Shown: piece by piece, positions 8,252 to 15,366 of the stretch
Numbering within the stretch: position 1 is the first letter of the stretch
Layout of the letters: the number at the start of each line of letters is the position of its first letter
Source: Paramacrobiotus metropolitanus
Taxonomy: Eukaryota; Tardigrada; Eutardigrada; Parachela; Macrobiotidae
Direction of reading: 5' to 3'
Assembly: GCF_019649055.1 (NCBI RefSeq)
Contig: NW_026570710.1
Location: 1-16,290 of the forward strand
DNA: 16,290 bases
The notes under the pieces: model-generated
What the model was told of the DNA's origin: nothing
What the model saw: the letters and a program-made list of their open reading frames with translations, nothing else
Database searches by the model: none
Made by a program: the position numbers and the translations under genes

Positions 8252-9190
8252 CGAAAACATCGATGTTTTCGCCTTCTGTAGAATGAGACAGTACAAAATA
8301 AATCCACGACAGCGATGCCGTGGCCTCGTCCGTCAGTGTATATAAAAGGAGACAAAAAGCTGCTTCAAACAATTTTAAAAAAGCGCGTTTAATTCCAACT
8401 ACCCTGGTCTCACTCATCAACGAATCCATACCGACCATAACGGCCATACCTTGAAACTTTTTTTTGGAGATATCGTATTTTTTCAAGTCAGCCTACGGCA
8501 TCTACAGTTTTAAAGTTAAGTTCCAAACAATTCTCTGGGAAATAAACGAGTTTTAGAAAAATCACGAAAACATCGATGTTTTCGCTTTCTGTAAAAAAAG
8601 CGGTTTATAGCAATTCCACGACAGCAATGCTGTGGCCTCGTGAGTCAGCGTATTTAACAGGAGACAAAAAAGCTGCTTCAAACAATTTTAAAAAGCGCGT
8701 CTAATTCCAACTACCCCGGTCTCACTCATGAACGAATCCATACCGACCATAACGGCCATACCTGAAAACTGTTTTGGAGATATCGTATTTTTTCACGTCA
8801 GCCTACGGCATCTACAGTTTAAAAGTAAAGATCCCAACAATTCGCTGGGAAATAATCGAGTTTTAGAATAAATCACGAAAACAACGATGTTTTCGCCTTG
8901 TGTAAAAAAAAGTGGTTTATAGCAAGTCCTTGACAGCAATGCCGTGGCCTCTTGCGTCAGCGTATTAAACAGGAGACAAAAAGCTGCTTCAAACAATTTT
9001 AAAAAAGCGCGTTGAATCCCCAATACCCCGGTCTCTTTCATCAACGAATCCATACCGACCATAACGGCCATACCTTAAAACTTTTTTTTGGAGATATCGT
9101 ATTTTTTTCAAGTCAGCCTACGGCATCTACAGTTTCAAAGTTAAGTTCCAAACAATTCGCTGGGAAATAATCGAGTTTTAGAATGAATCA
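8252..9190 (+). repeat. Run of three L monomers (alpha, beta, gamma)
   Basis: Third occurrence of the trio. The alpha unit has TATATAAAAGG at 8339-8349 and CCTTGAAAC, as at 2660. The beta unit (8565-8875) differs from the otherwise identical copies at 2974 and 4312 almost only by one-base changes in homopolymer length. The gamma unit is as at 3288 and 4626. Confidence 0.93.
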
Positions 9191-9588
9191 CAAAAACAAC
9201 GATGTTTTCGCCTTCTGTGAGAAAAAGCGGTTTAGAGCAAATCGTTGACAGCAATGCCGTGGCCTCGTTAGTCAGCGTATGTATTAGGAGACAAAAATAA
9301 AATTCTTCAAGTGGCCATACGTTATCTACAGTTTCAAAGCAAAGCTACAACTGATTCTCTGGAAAATCATTGATTTTTAGAAAAAATCTCGAAAACATCG
9401 ATGTTTCCACCTTCTGCAGAAAAAAGTGGTTTCTAGCAAATCCACGACAGCAATGCTGTGGCCTCGTGAGTCAGCGTATGTATTACGATACAAAAATAGG
9501 TATCGTCAAGTGGCCTTACGTTATCTACAGTTTCAAAGTAAAGCTACAACTGACTCTCTGGGAAATCATTGATTTTTAGAAAAAATCT
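9191..9588 (+). repeat. Two S monomers (cores at 9191, 9390)
   Basis: Counterpart of 3602-3996 and 4941-5338. The first has AAATCGTTGACAGC where its partners have AAATCACGACAGC. The second carries the hairpin variant at 9485-9506 and GGTTTCTAGC. Confidence 0.92.
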
Positions 9589-9903
9589 CGAAAACATCGA
9601 TGTTTTTGCCTTCTGTAGAATGAGACAGTACAAAATAAATCCACGACAGCGATGCCGTGGCCTCGTCCGTCAATGTATATAAAAGGAGACAAAAAGCTGC
9701 TTCAAACAATTTTAAAAAAGCGTGTTTAATTCCAACTACCCCGGTCTCACTCATCAACGAATCCATACCGACCATAACGGCCATACCTTAAAACTTTTTT
9801 TTGGAGATATCGTATTTTTTTCAAGTCAGCCTACGGCATCTACAGTTTTAAAGTTAAGTTCCAAACAATTCTCTGGGAAATAAACGAGTTTTAGGAAAAA
9901 TCA
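9589..9903 (+). repeat. L monomer, alpha subtype
   Basis: A 315-bp unit that looks essentially identical to 5339-5653, with GTTTTTGCC after the core and TATATAAAAGG at 9676-9686. Confidence 0.93.
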
Positions 9904-10102
9904 CGAAAACATCGATGTTTTCGCTTTCTGTAAAAAAAAGCGGTTTATAGCAATTTTACGACAGCAATGCTGTGGCCTCGTGAGTCAGCGTATGGATGAG
10001 GAGACAAAAATAAAATTCTTCAAGCGGCCTTACGTTATTTACAGTTTCAAAGTGAAGCTACAACTGATTCTCTGGGAAATCTTTGTTATTTAGAAAAAAT
10101 CT
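9904..10102 (+). repeat. S monomer, recombinant between two array contexts
   Basis: The proximal half matches the unit at 5654 (CAATTTTACG, GTATGGATGAGG). From about 9999 the sequence switches to GGAGACAAAAATAAAATTC, CAAGCGGCC and AAATCTTTGTTATTTAG, which match 14760 onward. The switch near GAGGAGACA looks like an exchange point. Confidence 0.88.
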
Positions 10103-10605
10103 CGAAAACATCGATGTTATCGCCTTGTGTAAAAAAAAGTGGTTTATAGCAAGTCCTTGACAGCAATGCCGTGGCCTCTTGCGTCAGCGTATTTAACAGG
10201 AGACAAAAAGCTGCTTCAAAAAATTTTTAAAAAAGCGCGTTGAATCTCCAATACCCCGGTCTCTTTCATCAACGAATCCATACCGATCATAACGGCCATA
10301 CCTTAAAACTTTTTTTTGGAGATATCGTATTTTATTCAAGTCAGTCTACGGCATCTACAGTTTTAAAGTTAAGTTCCAAACAATTCTCTGGGAAATAAAC
10401 GAGTTTTAGGAAAAATCACGAAAACATCGATGTTTTCGCTTTCTGTGAAAAAAAGCGGTTTATAGCAATTCCACGACAGCAATGCTGTGGCCTCGTGAGT
10501 CAGCGTATGGATGAGGAGACAGAAAAAAGATTCGTCAAGTGGCCATACGTTATCTACAGTTTCAAAGCAAAGCTACAACTGATTCTCTGGGAAATCTTTA
10601 ATTTC
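9999..10605 (+). repeat. Left copy of a roughly 600-bp duplication flanking the transposon pair
   Basis: Matches 14760-15366 at a constant offset near 4761 bp, with a handful of substitutions. It covers the distal half of one S unit, a gamma L unit and most of a hybrid S unit. The transposon pair lies between the two copies. Confidence 0.85.
10103..10418 (+). repeat. L monomer, gamma subtype
   Basis: A 316-bp unit with core end GTTATCG, CCTTGTGTAAAA and AGTCCTTGACAGC. The insert reads CAAAAAATTTTTAAAAAAG, one base longer than other copies, which shifts the minus-strand frame. It is nearly identical to 14864-15179. Confidence 0.92.
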
Positions 10606-10608
10606 TGG
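10419..10608 (+). repeat. S monomer interrupted by transposon copy 1
   Basis: Beta-L-like proximal half and S-type distal half, as at 15180. It ends GGGAAATCTTTAATTTCTGG against the transposon at 10609. The break lies at or near the T-tract between GGGAAAT and TAGAAA in other monomers. Confidence 0.85.
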
Positions 10609-10622
10609 GACCGGAGCGCAGC
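10609..10622 (+). repeat. Copy 1, 5' terminal inverted repeat
   Basis: GACCGGAGCGCAGC, the exact reverse complement of 12218-12231. It is followed by GAAGGTC, so GACC and GGTC also form a short local inverted repeat. Confidence 0.85.
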
Positions 10623-10654
10623 GAAGGTCCTCTAATTCAGGCGAAATGAAAAAG

Positions 10655-10680
10655 TGTCTGTCTGTCTGTCCGTCTGTTTG
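10655..10680 (+). repeat. GTCY microsatellite, copy 1
   Basis: TGTC/CGTC tetranucleotide repeat ending GTCTGTTTG. GTCY repeats are a described component of HINE elements such as Drosophila DINE-1/mini-me. The same stretch in copy 2 is at 12421-12446. Confidence 0.85.
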
Positions 10681-10700
10681 TTACGGAACTAAATGATGAC

Positions 10701-10725
10701 GTCATACGCGTCATACGTCATACGC
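10701..10725 (+). repeat. Short tandem GTCATACGC repeat, copy 1 only
   Basis: GTCATACGC, GTCATAC, GTCATACGC in tandem. Copy 2 has a single GTCATACGC at the equivalent place (about 12467), so this is a local expansion in copy 1. Confidence 0.75.
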
Positions 10726-10949
10726 GAAGTAAGAAGTGACGTAATAGTTCTGAGTGATGAAGTCCCTGGCGGATACGGGATTATGAGTGGATGTCCGCTC
10801 TTTGAATATGTACACTGCTGACTGCTGTATTAAGCACTTTAACTACGCCATATGTCATGAGTATGACTTACGATGGTATCACTGGCATGCATCGACATAC
10901 CAAATACGTAAAAATAAAACTTTCGTAAACCCAAAGTGAACAACTCTGC

Positions 10950-11290
10950 TATGATGGTCGAGTGGCTACTGGCAATCTATTGCAGCATATTTTAGCTACT
11001 GCTACCACCGTTCCCATCCTCACTGCTTTCTGACACCACCAAAGATTGCCGCCAGCCTGCCAAGGCCTTCGTAATACCAGTACGAGTACTTGACTTCCAT
11101 ACGGTCGAAATTCCCATTCAGTCGGAATTCTGCATTTTTTCCCAAAATGCGGCCAACCGGCCGGCTGGAATAGTGAACAACCGCACAATGGCCTTGCTGC
11201 AAGCTGCAAGCAAGCCTCGCGAATGCTTGCAGTCACGTCACGGGCATGGGTCACATGACCCCGTGTGTATATAAGTGACCGGCAAAAATC
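10950..11290 (-). pseudogene. Possible decayed coding segment inside copy 1, unrecognised
   Basis: A minus-strand open frame (10949-11254, 101 residues) includes RPLCGCSLFQ, QVLVL and RRPWQAGG. The homologous part of copy 2 (about 13390-13730) keeps RPLCGCSLFQ, QVLVL, RRPWLAGG in the same frame, with an apparent in-frame length change, then is frameshifted; VVAVAKICC reappears in another copy 2 frame (13187-13396). I recognise no family. It could be a captured and decayed host fragment, or chance openness in a noncoding element. Confidence 0.15.
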
Positions 11291-11787
11291 TCAATCCCAT
11301 TCCCCGTCTCGGAAAAATGTTTTTGCTGAAACTTTTGCCGCCGCATACCCCATGCTGACCCCGCAGTGGTACTGATTAAACCTTAGCCTAAATGGTAACA
11401 CCAAGGCCCGAAACATTTCGTACAAGGTGATTTTCAAATTGATCTGCGGCCTTTTAAATGCCGTCAGTGTTACCGAGGCGGTGACAAACTAAATTCACAA
11501 ACACACAATACGAAAAAGGGATGTGACATTTAGCGTACGGAATGGGGAATAGCATGTCCAGAGTGTTCAGTTGTAGGGCACTGCTGTCGATGGGTATCCG
11601 GCACTGGCCAAATAATTGTCGAGGTGTAGGGTGATGGTGACCTCACTATTCGACAAAGGTGACCTTACTGCATCAGTAAGCTGAACGGCAGCCGATATGT
11701 ACATCGATATGTTGAGGTGCACCCATACCAGGAAAATATTTCAAAACTCCCACAGTGATGTCTTTTTCTGCATTTCTGTTTGAATTT

Positions 11788-11994
11788 TTAGCAGTGTACC
11801 GCTTTAGCCACGGTGACAGTGGTTTTTAAAAGGTCATGGATTGCCCGGAAATCAGCTTTCCCATGCTTTAACCTGGTAGCCAGGTTGGCTAAAAGGTTCC
11901 CGCTTCGTTTGGTATTCGGGACACGGGGCAAAAATTCCAGACCCCTCTGCCAGTCACGGATCACTTTAGGTGACGAGTTATAGGCCGCAAACAT
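11788..11994 (-). pseudogene. Possible captured-gene fragment inside copy 1, unrecognised
   Basis: A 68-residue minus-strand frame containing WQRGLEFLPRVPNTKRSGN and FRAIHDLLKTT. The homologous DNA of copy 2 (about 14240-14430) has a one-base insertion and an in-frame stop where copy 1 has Trp, so it is not maintained as coding. No family is recognised. Confidence 0.15.
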
Positions 11995-12050
11995 TTTTGT
12001 CGGTTTACCGCCTAAAACGTCGGCCGGACATCCCGAACGTCTTGGTAGTT

Positions 12051-12065
12051 AACACTGACAGTGTT
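12051..12065 (+). repeat. Short inverted repeat in copy 1
   Basis: AACACTG-A-CAGTGTT, 7-bp perfect arms. Copy 2 has a degraded equivalent (GTAACACATGCAC near 14488). CAGTGTTACCGA here (12059-12070) also recurs at 11465-11476. Confidence 0.6.
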
Positions 12066-12217
12066 ACCGAACAAAAAAGACTAACATGCAAACATGCTAC
12101 CTAGCTGCATTTCTATGTTATTTCCTGTTATTTTCCATTTTCTGCCCATTCACATTGAAACACAAACTATTCGAAAATCAGCCGTAACAGCCCTTTTCAG
12201 TCTGCAACCTATTAAGA

Positions 12218-12231
12218 GCTGCGCTCCGGTC
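12218..12231 (+). repeat. Copy 1, 3' subterminal inverted repeat
   Basis: GCTGCGCTCCGGTC, a perfect inverted match to 10609-10622. It lies about 29 bp inside the 3' end, before the terminal hairpin, giving the asymmetric arrangement of Helentron ends. Confidence 0.85.
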
Positions 12232-12235
12232 TACC

Positions 12236-12255
12236 AATGCAGAGTTCGGTGCATT
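12236..12255 (+). repeat. Copy 1, 3' terminal hairpin
   Basis: AATGCA (12236-12241) pairs with TGCATT (12250-12255) across an 8-base loop. Copy 2 has the same hairpin with 7-bp arms. Rolling-circle elements of the Helitron superfamily carry such a hairpin just inside the 3' end. Confidence 0.75.
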
Positions 12256-12260
12256 TTCCT

Positions 12261-12372
12261 GCGTGAGTCAGCGTATGGATGAGGAGACAGAAAAAAGATT
12301 CGTCAAGTGGCCATACGTTACCTACAGTTTCAAAGCAAAGCTACAACTGATTCTCTGGGAAATCATTGATTT
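12261..12372 (+). repeat. Satellite fragment between the two transposons
   Basis: A 112-bp piece of an S monomer from GTGAGTCAGCG to ATTGATTT, matching the distal half of the units at 10419 and 15180 (GTATGGATGAGG, GATTCGTCAAG). The left edge is out of register with the satellite left of copy 1: about 90 bp of monomer is missing across copy 1. Confidence 0.9.
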
Positions 12373-12374
12373 TC

Positions 12375-12388
12375 GACCGGAGCGCAGC
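12375..12388 (+). repeat. Copy 2, 5' terminal inverted repeat
   Basis: GACCGGAGCGCAGC, reverse complement of 14607-14620. Here CGACC and GGTCG (12374-12378 and 12391-12395) extend the local 5' inverted repeat by one pair relative to copy 1. Confidence 0.85.
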
Positions 12389-12420
12389 GAAGGTCGTCTA
12401 ATTCAGGCGAAATGAAAAAG

Positions 12421-12446
12421 TGTCTGTCTGTCTGTCCGTCTGTTTG
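12421..12446 (+). repeat. GTCY microsatellite, copy 2
   Basis: Same length and sequence as 10655-10680 in copy 1, so it was inherited with the element rather than grown separately. Confidence 0.85.
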
Positions 12447-12859
12447 TTACGGAAGTAAACGATGACGTCATACGCGGAAGTAAATATTTCTAATGACGTA
12501 ATACTTCTGCTCGATGACCGTCCCTGGCAAATACGGGATTATGGGATTGACAAAGATTAACGCGAGGGTTAGGCAGTTATGGACCACCTCACTTTAAAGG
12601 CTCTACCATTCTACTGTATGTAGTTAAAGCGCTATCGCGCCTATTTTCTAACAGCAGGATAATTTTGCTGCCGAACGGTGCGTCCGTGATCAGCACAATA
12701 CCGTCAGGCTACGCGTAAACAGCAGCCTGTAAACAAAACGCGTATCGTTGAACTGCATTCGAACGCTTCGAAGTTTTGTCACCCCTAAGCGGATCGATTG
12801 CATAAGCAGGCTTTTCCCAAATGTGCCAATTACAGCTTTTCGAAAACAATTTTTATAGA

Positions 12860-12888
12860 TTTCAAAATTGATTTGAAAAATTTTGAAA
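12860..12888 (+). repeat. Inverted repeat TTTCAAAATT/AATTTTGAAA
   Basis: Perfect 10-bp arms (12860-12869, 12879-12888) around a 9-base loop, in A/T-rich DNA where some such repeats arise by chance. Confidence 0.6.
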
Positions 12889-12956
12889 CGCTATATTTGT
12901 TTTCCGTGTTAAGCTGCACTTATCAAACTTCGGCACTTTCGTGTCAGTACCCAACC

Positions 12957-12976
12957 TGTTATCCTAGGGGATAACA
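12957..12976 (+). repeat. Inverted repeat TGTTATCC/GGATAACA
   Basis: Perfect 8-bp arms around a TAGG loop. Its sequence is less A/T-biased than the neighbouring inverted repeat, so chance is less likely, but no function is indicated. Confidence 0.65.
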
Positions 12977-13202
12977 CTCGCCCGACGTGCTAGAGGTCTG
13001 AAAATGTTTTGTTTACATTTGAAGTCAAGAATCCATTGTTTTCTAACCGGATTTTTTTAAAATGTGGGTTACACATTGCTTAACTGGATACATGCTCCAT
13101 AACATTTACTGACTTTTTGTAATTAATTGCTCAACCTTCACCTTAAGGCTGATGCAATTACAGTATTATATAGAGATATGTGTTGTTTATATAATATTGT
13201 GA

Positions 13203-14606
13203 ACACTGCTGTATTGAGAAGCAATGTAACTACACCATAGGTCATGCATACGACGACATGCATCGACATTCCAAATGCGTAAAACTAAAGATTTTTTAAA
13301 CCTAAAAGCGGACATGTCTGTTGTGATGATCGTGTGGGCTACTGACAATCCATCACAGCATATTTTAGCTACTGCAACCACACGTCCCATCACCACTGTT
13401 TTCTAAAACCGGCCCCCAAAGACTGCCACCAGCTAGCCAAGGCCTTCGATTTCGTAACACCAGTACCTGATTTTTGCATACAGTCGAAATTCTGCAATTT
13501 TTTCCCAAAAATGCAGCCCGCTGAAAAAGTGAGCAACCACACAATGGCCTCAGCGCCTCGTTGCAAGCATTCGCCTCGCGGCATGCCCGTGTGTATGCAT
13601 GTGACCGACAAAACTCGCACTCCCATTCCCCGTCTCGGAAAAATGTTTTGCTGCCGTATACCCCCATGCCAACAACACCGAAGTGGCACGGGCAACCCTT
13701 GACCCTAATGGTGATACCCAGGTCCGACACATTTCAGATAAGCTAATTTTCAGGTTAATCTGCGGCCTTCTACATGCCATCAGCGTATTAAGGTTTCACC
13801 GAGGCGGTAACAAGCTAAATTTATAAAAACACAATATGAAAAAATGTTTGGCCGATTCAGCTTAAATTTTGATATATCATACGAGGCAATTTATTGCCGG
13901 GATGTGGCATTAGCGTACGGAATGGGTAATAGCATTTCCTTAGTGTTCAGTTGTAGGGCACTGCTGTCGAAGGGTACCCGAGCCAAATAATTGTCGAATT
14001 GTAATGGTAACCACCTATCCGACAATGGTGACCTCACTGCAATAGTAAACTGAACGGCAGCCTGTATAGAAAACATATGTACAGTAAGTCGATATATTGG
14101 CGTGCACTACCGCCTTCATACCGGACGCCTGTTCTAACACTCGAGATCACGGCTCCCATACCAGCCAAAAATTTCATCACTCCCACTCTAATATCTCTTT
14201 CTGCCTTTTTGCTGAATTTTAGGTGCAACGCTAATCTCGGTTGCGGTGGTTTTTAAAAGGTCATGGATTGCCCAGAAATCATGCTTTTCCATGCTTTAAC
14301 CTGGTAGCTATTTTAGCTAACGGGTTCCAGCTTTGTTTGACATTCGGGGGCACGGAGAAAAAATTCCATACCCCTCTGCTAGTTACGGACCACTTTTGGG
14401 TGACGTGCTTTTGGCCACATACGTTTTTGTCGGTTTACCGACTAAAATCGTCCACCGGATGTCTTTGATATCCGAAAGTTTTGGTCGGTAACACATGCAC
14501 ATTTGGACACTGCATCTGCTATGTTATTTTCTGTTCTGCCCATTGTAAAACAAACTTTTCCAAAATTAGCCCATACAGACACTTTCAGTCTTCAACCCTA
14601 ATAAGA
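13203..14606 (+). other. Transposon core shared by the two copies
   Basis: This corresponds to about 10812-12217 of copy 1. Shared landmarks include GGTCATG, CATGCATCGACAT, ATATTTTAGCTACTGC, CCCATTCCCCGTCTCGG, AGCGTACGGAATGGG, GTTGTAGGGCACTGCTGTCGA and TTTTTAAAAGGTCATGGATT, with many substitutions and indels between them. No open frame is preserved across both copies. The copies are far more diverged than the satellite around them. Confidence 0.75.
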
Positions 14607-14620
14607 GCTGCGCTCCGGTC
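14607..14620 (+). repeat. Copy 2, 3' subterminal inverted repeat
   Basis: GCTGCGCTCCGGTC, perfect inverted match to 12375-12388, placed about 31 bp inside the 3' end. Confidence 0.85.
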
Positions 14621-14624
14621 AATC

Positions 14625-14644
14625 AATGCACAGTTCAGTGCATT
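14625..14644 (+). repeat. Copy 2, 3' terminal hairpin
   Basis: AATGCAC (14625-14631) pairs with GTGCATT (14638-14644) across a 6-base loop, then TTCCTAG to the element end. The arm is one base pair longer than in copy 1. Confidence 0.8.
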
Positions 14645-14664
14645 TTCCTAGTTAGAAAGAATCT

Positions 14665-14863
14665 CGAAAACATCGATGTTTTCGCCTTCTGCAGAAAAAA
14701 GTGGTTTATAGCAAATCCACGACAGCAATGCTGTGGCCTCGTGAGTCAGCGTATGTATTAGGAGACAAAAATAAAATTCTTCAAGCGGCCTTACGTTATT
14801 TACAGTTTCAAAGTGAAGCTACAACTGATTCTCTGGGAAATCTTTGTTATTTAGAAAAAATCT
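14665..14863 (+). repeat. S monomer right of transposon copy 2
   Basis: The proximal half is ordinary S. From about 14760 it matches 9999-10102, including CAAGCGGCC and AAATCTTTGTTATTTAG, marks found at no other position in the window. Confidence 0.92.
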
Positions 14864-15366
14864 CGAAAACATCGATGTTATCGCCTTGTGTAAAAAAAAG
14901 TGGTTTATAGCAAGTCCTTGACAGCAATGCCGTGGCCTCTTGCGTCAGCGTATTTAACAGGAGACAAAAAGCTTCTTCAAAAAATTTTTAAAAAAGCGCG
15001 TTGAATCTCCGATACCCCGGTCTCTTTCATCAACGAATCCATACCGATCATAACGGCCATACCTTAAAACTTTTTTTTGGAGATATCGTATTTTATTCAA
15101 GTCAGTCTAAGGCATCTACAGTTTTAAAGTTAAGTTCCAAACAATTCTCTGGGAAATAAACGAGTTTTAGGAAAAATCACGAAAACATCGATGTTTTCGC
15201 TTTCTGTAAAAAAAAGCGGTTTATAGCAATTCCACGACAGCAATGCTGTGGCCTCGTGAGTCAGCGTATGGATGAGGAGACAGAAAAAAGATTCGTCAAG
15301 TGGCCATACGTTATCTGCAGTTTCAAAGCAAAGCTACAACTGATTCTCTGGGAAATCATTGATTTT
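14760..15366 (+). repeat. Right copy of the roughly 600-bp flanking duplication
   Basis: Partner of 9999-10605. It continues past the point where the left copy is broken by copy 1, into ordinary monomer sequence. Confidence 0.85.
14864..15179 (+). repeat. L monomer, gamma subtype
   Basis: A 316-bp unit nearly identical to 10103-10418, sharing GTTATCG, CAAAAAATTTTTAAAAAAG, CCGATCATAACGG and TATTTTATTCAAG. Private differences include AGCTTCTTC, CTCCGATACC and TCTAAGGC. Confidence 0.93.

Larger units (their letters stand above)
6450..10000 (+). repeat. Higher-order repeat, copy 2 (partial)
   Basis: Repeats the order of copy 1 with a single L3-S2 block. Homology to the copy 1 order ends inside the monomer at 9904, where the sequence switches to a different array context. 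It is therefore incomplete, lacking the terminal S4 run. Confidence 0.85.
1..10608 (+). repeat. Satellite array, left block, mixed 199-bp and 314-bp monomers
   Basis: About 44 head-to-tail monomers, all in one orientation, occupy this block without intervening unique sequence. Each monomer has the self-complementary core (73-92 in the first copy), then TTCTGCAGAA or a variant, GGTTTATAGCAAATCCACG, a short hairpin ending GGCCTCG, a GTCAGCG motif, GGAGACAAAAA, CTACAGTTT, and a CTCTGGGAAAT tract leading to the next core. Spacing between cores is mostly 196-199 bp (S) or 310-316 bp (L). The array starts before the window and is cut at 10608 by a transposon. The role is unknown. Tandem arrays of this kind are typical of heterochromatin, including centromeric and subtelomeric DNA, but nothing here identifies which. 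Confidence 0.97.
10609..12260 (+). mobile_element. Helentron-derived non-autonomous element (HINE-like), copy 1
   Basis: About 1.65 kb. It begins GACCGGAGCGCAGCGAAGG, has a GTCY microsatellite at 10655-10680, a subterminal inverted copy of the first 14 bases at 12218-12231, and a 3' hairpin (AATGCA 12236-12241, TGCATT 12250-12255) then TTTTCCT. Asymmetric terminal inverted repeats, a 3' hairpin and GTCY repeats are known traits of Helentrons (Helitron2) and their HINE derivatives. No Rep/helicase coding is visible, so it would need help from an autonomous relative. Both ends are imperfect: the 5' flank reads TTTCTGG, and the 3' end stops at CCT then GCGTGAGTCAG of the satellite, out of phase with the left flank. 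It is clearly diverged from copy 2. Confidence 0.75.
12544..13202 (+). other. Copy 2-specific block, about 660 bp, no gene seen
   Basis: In copy 1 the shared segments ending GGGATTATG and starting ACACTGCTG are joined by only about 26 unrelated bases (10786-10811). In copy 2 they are separated by this block. It has no long open frame. It holds two inverted repeats (12860-12888 and 12957-12976). I see no terminal repeats or target duplication at its edges, so it could be an insertion in copy 2 or sequence deleted from copy 1. Confidence 0.75.
12373..14651 (+). mobile_element. Helentron-derived non-autonomous element (HINE-like), copy 2
   Basis: About 2.28 kb, same orientation as copy 1. It starts TCGACCGGAGCGCAGC and ends in a 7-bp-arm hairpin (14625-14644) and TTTTCCTAG. 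TC at the start and CTAG at the end fit Helitron termini (TC...CTRR). The flanks are ATTGATTT on the left and TTAGAAAGAATC on the right. Joined, these restore the ordinary monomer sequence, so insertion was between T and T with no target-site duplication, as known for Helentrons. The exact ends shift by one T. No transposase-type coding is visible. It aligns with copy 1 over most of its length but has an extra block at 12544-13202. Confidence 0.8.

Noticed and set aside
1-10608. CRISPR array
   Set aside because: The repeats are contiguous monomers of about 199 or 314 bp with no unique spacers, in a eukaryotic context.
11268-11275. TATATAAG in copy 1 as a promoter
   Set aside because: Copy 2 has TATGCATG at the same place, so it is not conserved, and there is no gene downstream.
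10609-12231. Classical cut-and-paste TIR transposon or MITE
   Set aside because: Although there is a perfect 14-bp inverted repeat, the 3' repeat is subterminal with a hairpin beyond it, and copy 2 has no target-site duplication, which fits a Helentron derivative better.
12957-12976. I-SceI-like homing endonuclease site (TAGGGGATAACA)
   Set aside because: It has an extra G and lacks the rest of the 18-bp site. The symmetrical inverted repeat explains it better.
13511-13746. Overlapping short open frames on both strands in copy 2
   Set aside because: They overlap one another in several frames, are not preserved in copy 1, and look like chance openness.
10609-14651. Rep/helicase gene of an autonomous Helentron
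   Set aside because: No open frame of useful length and no HUH or helicase motifs are visible. Both elements are too short and too broken to encode one.
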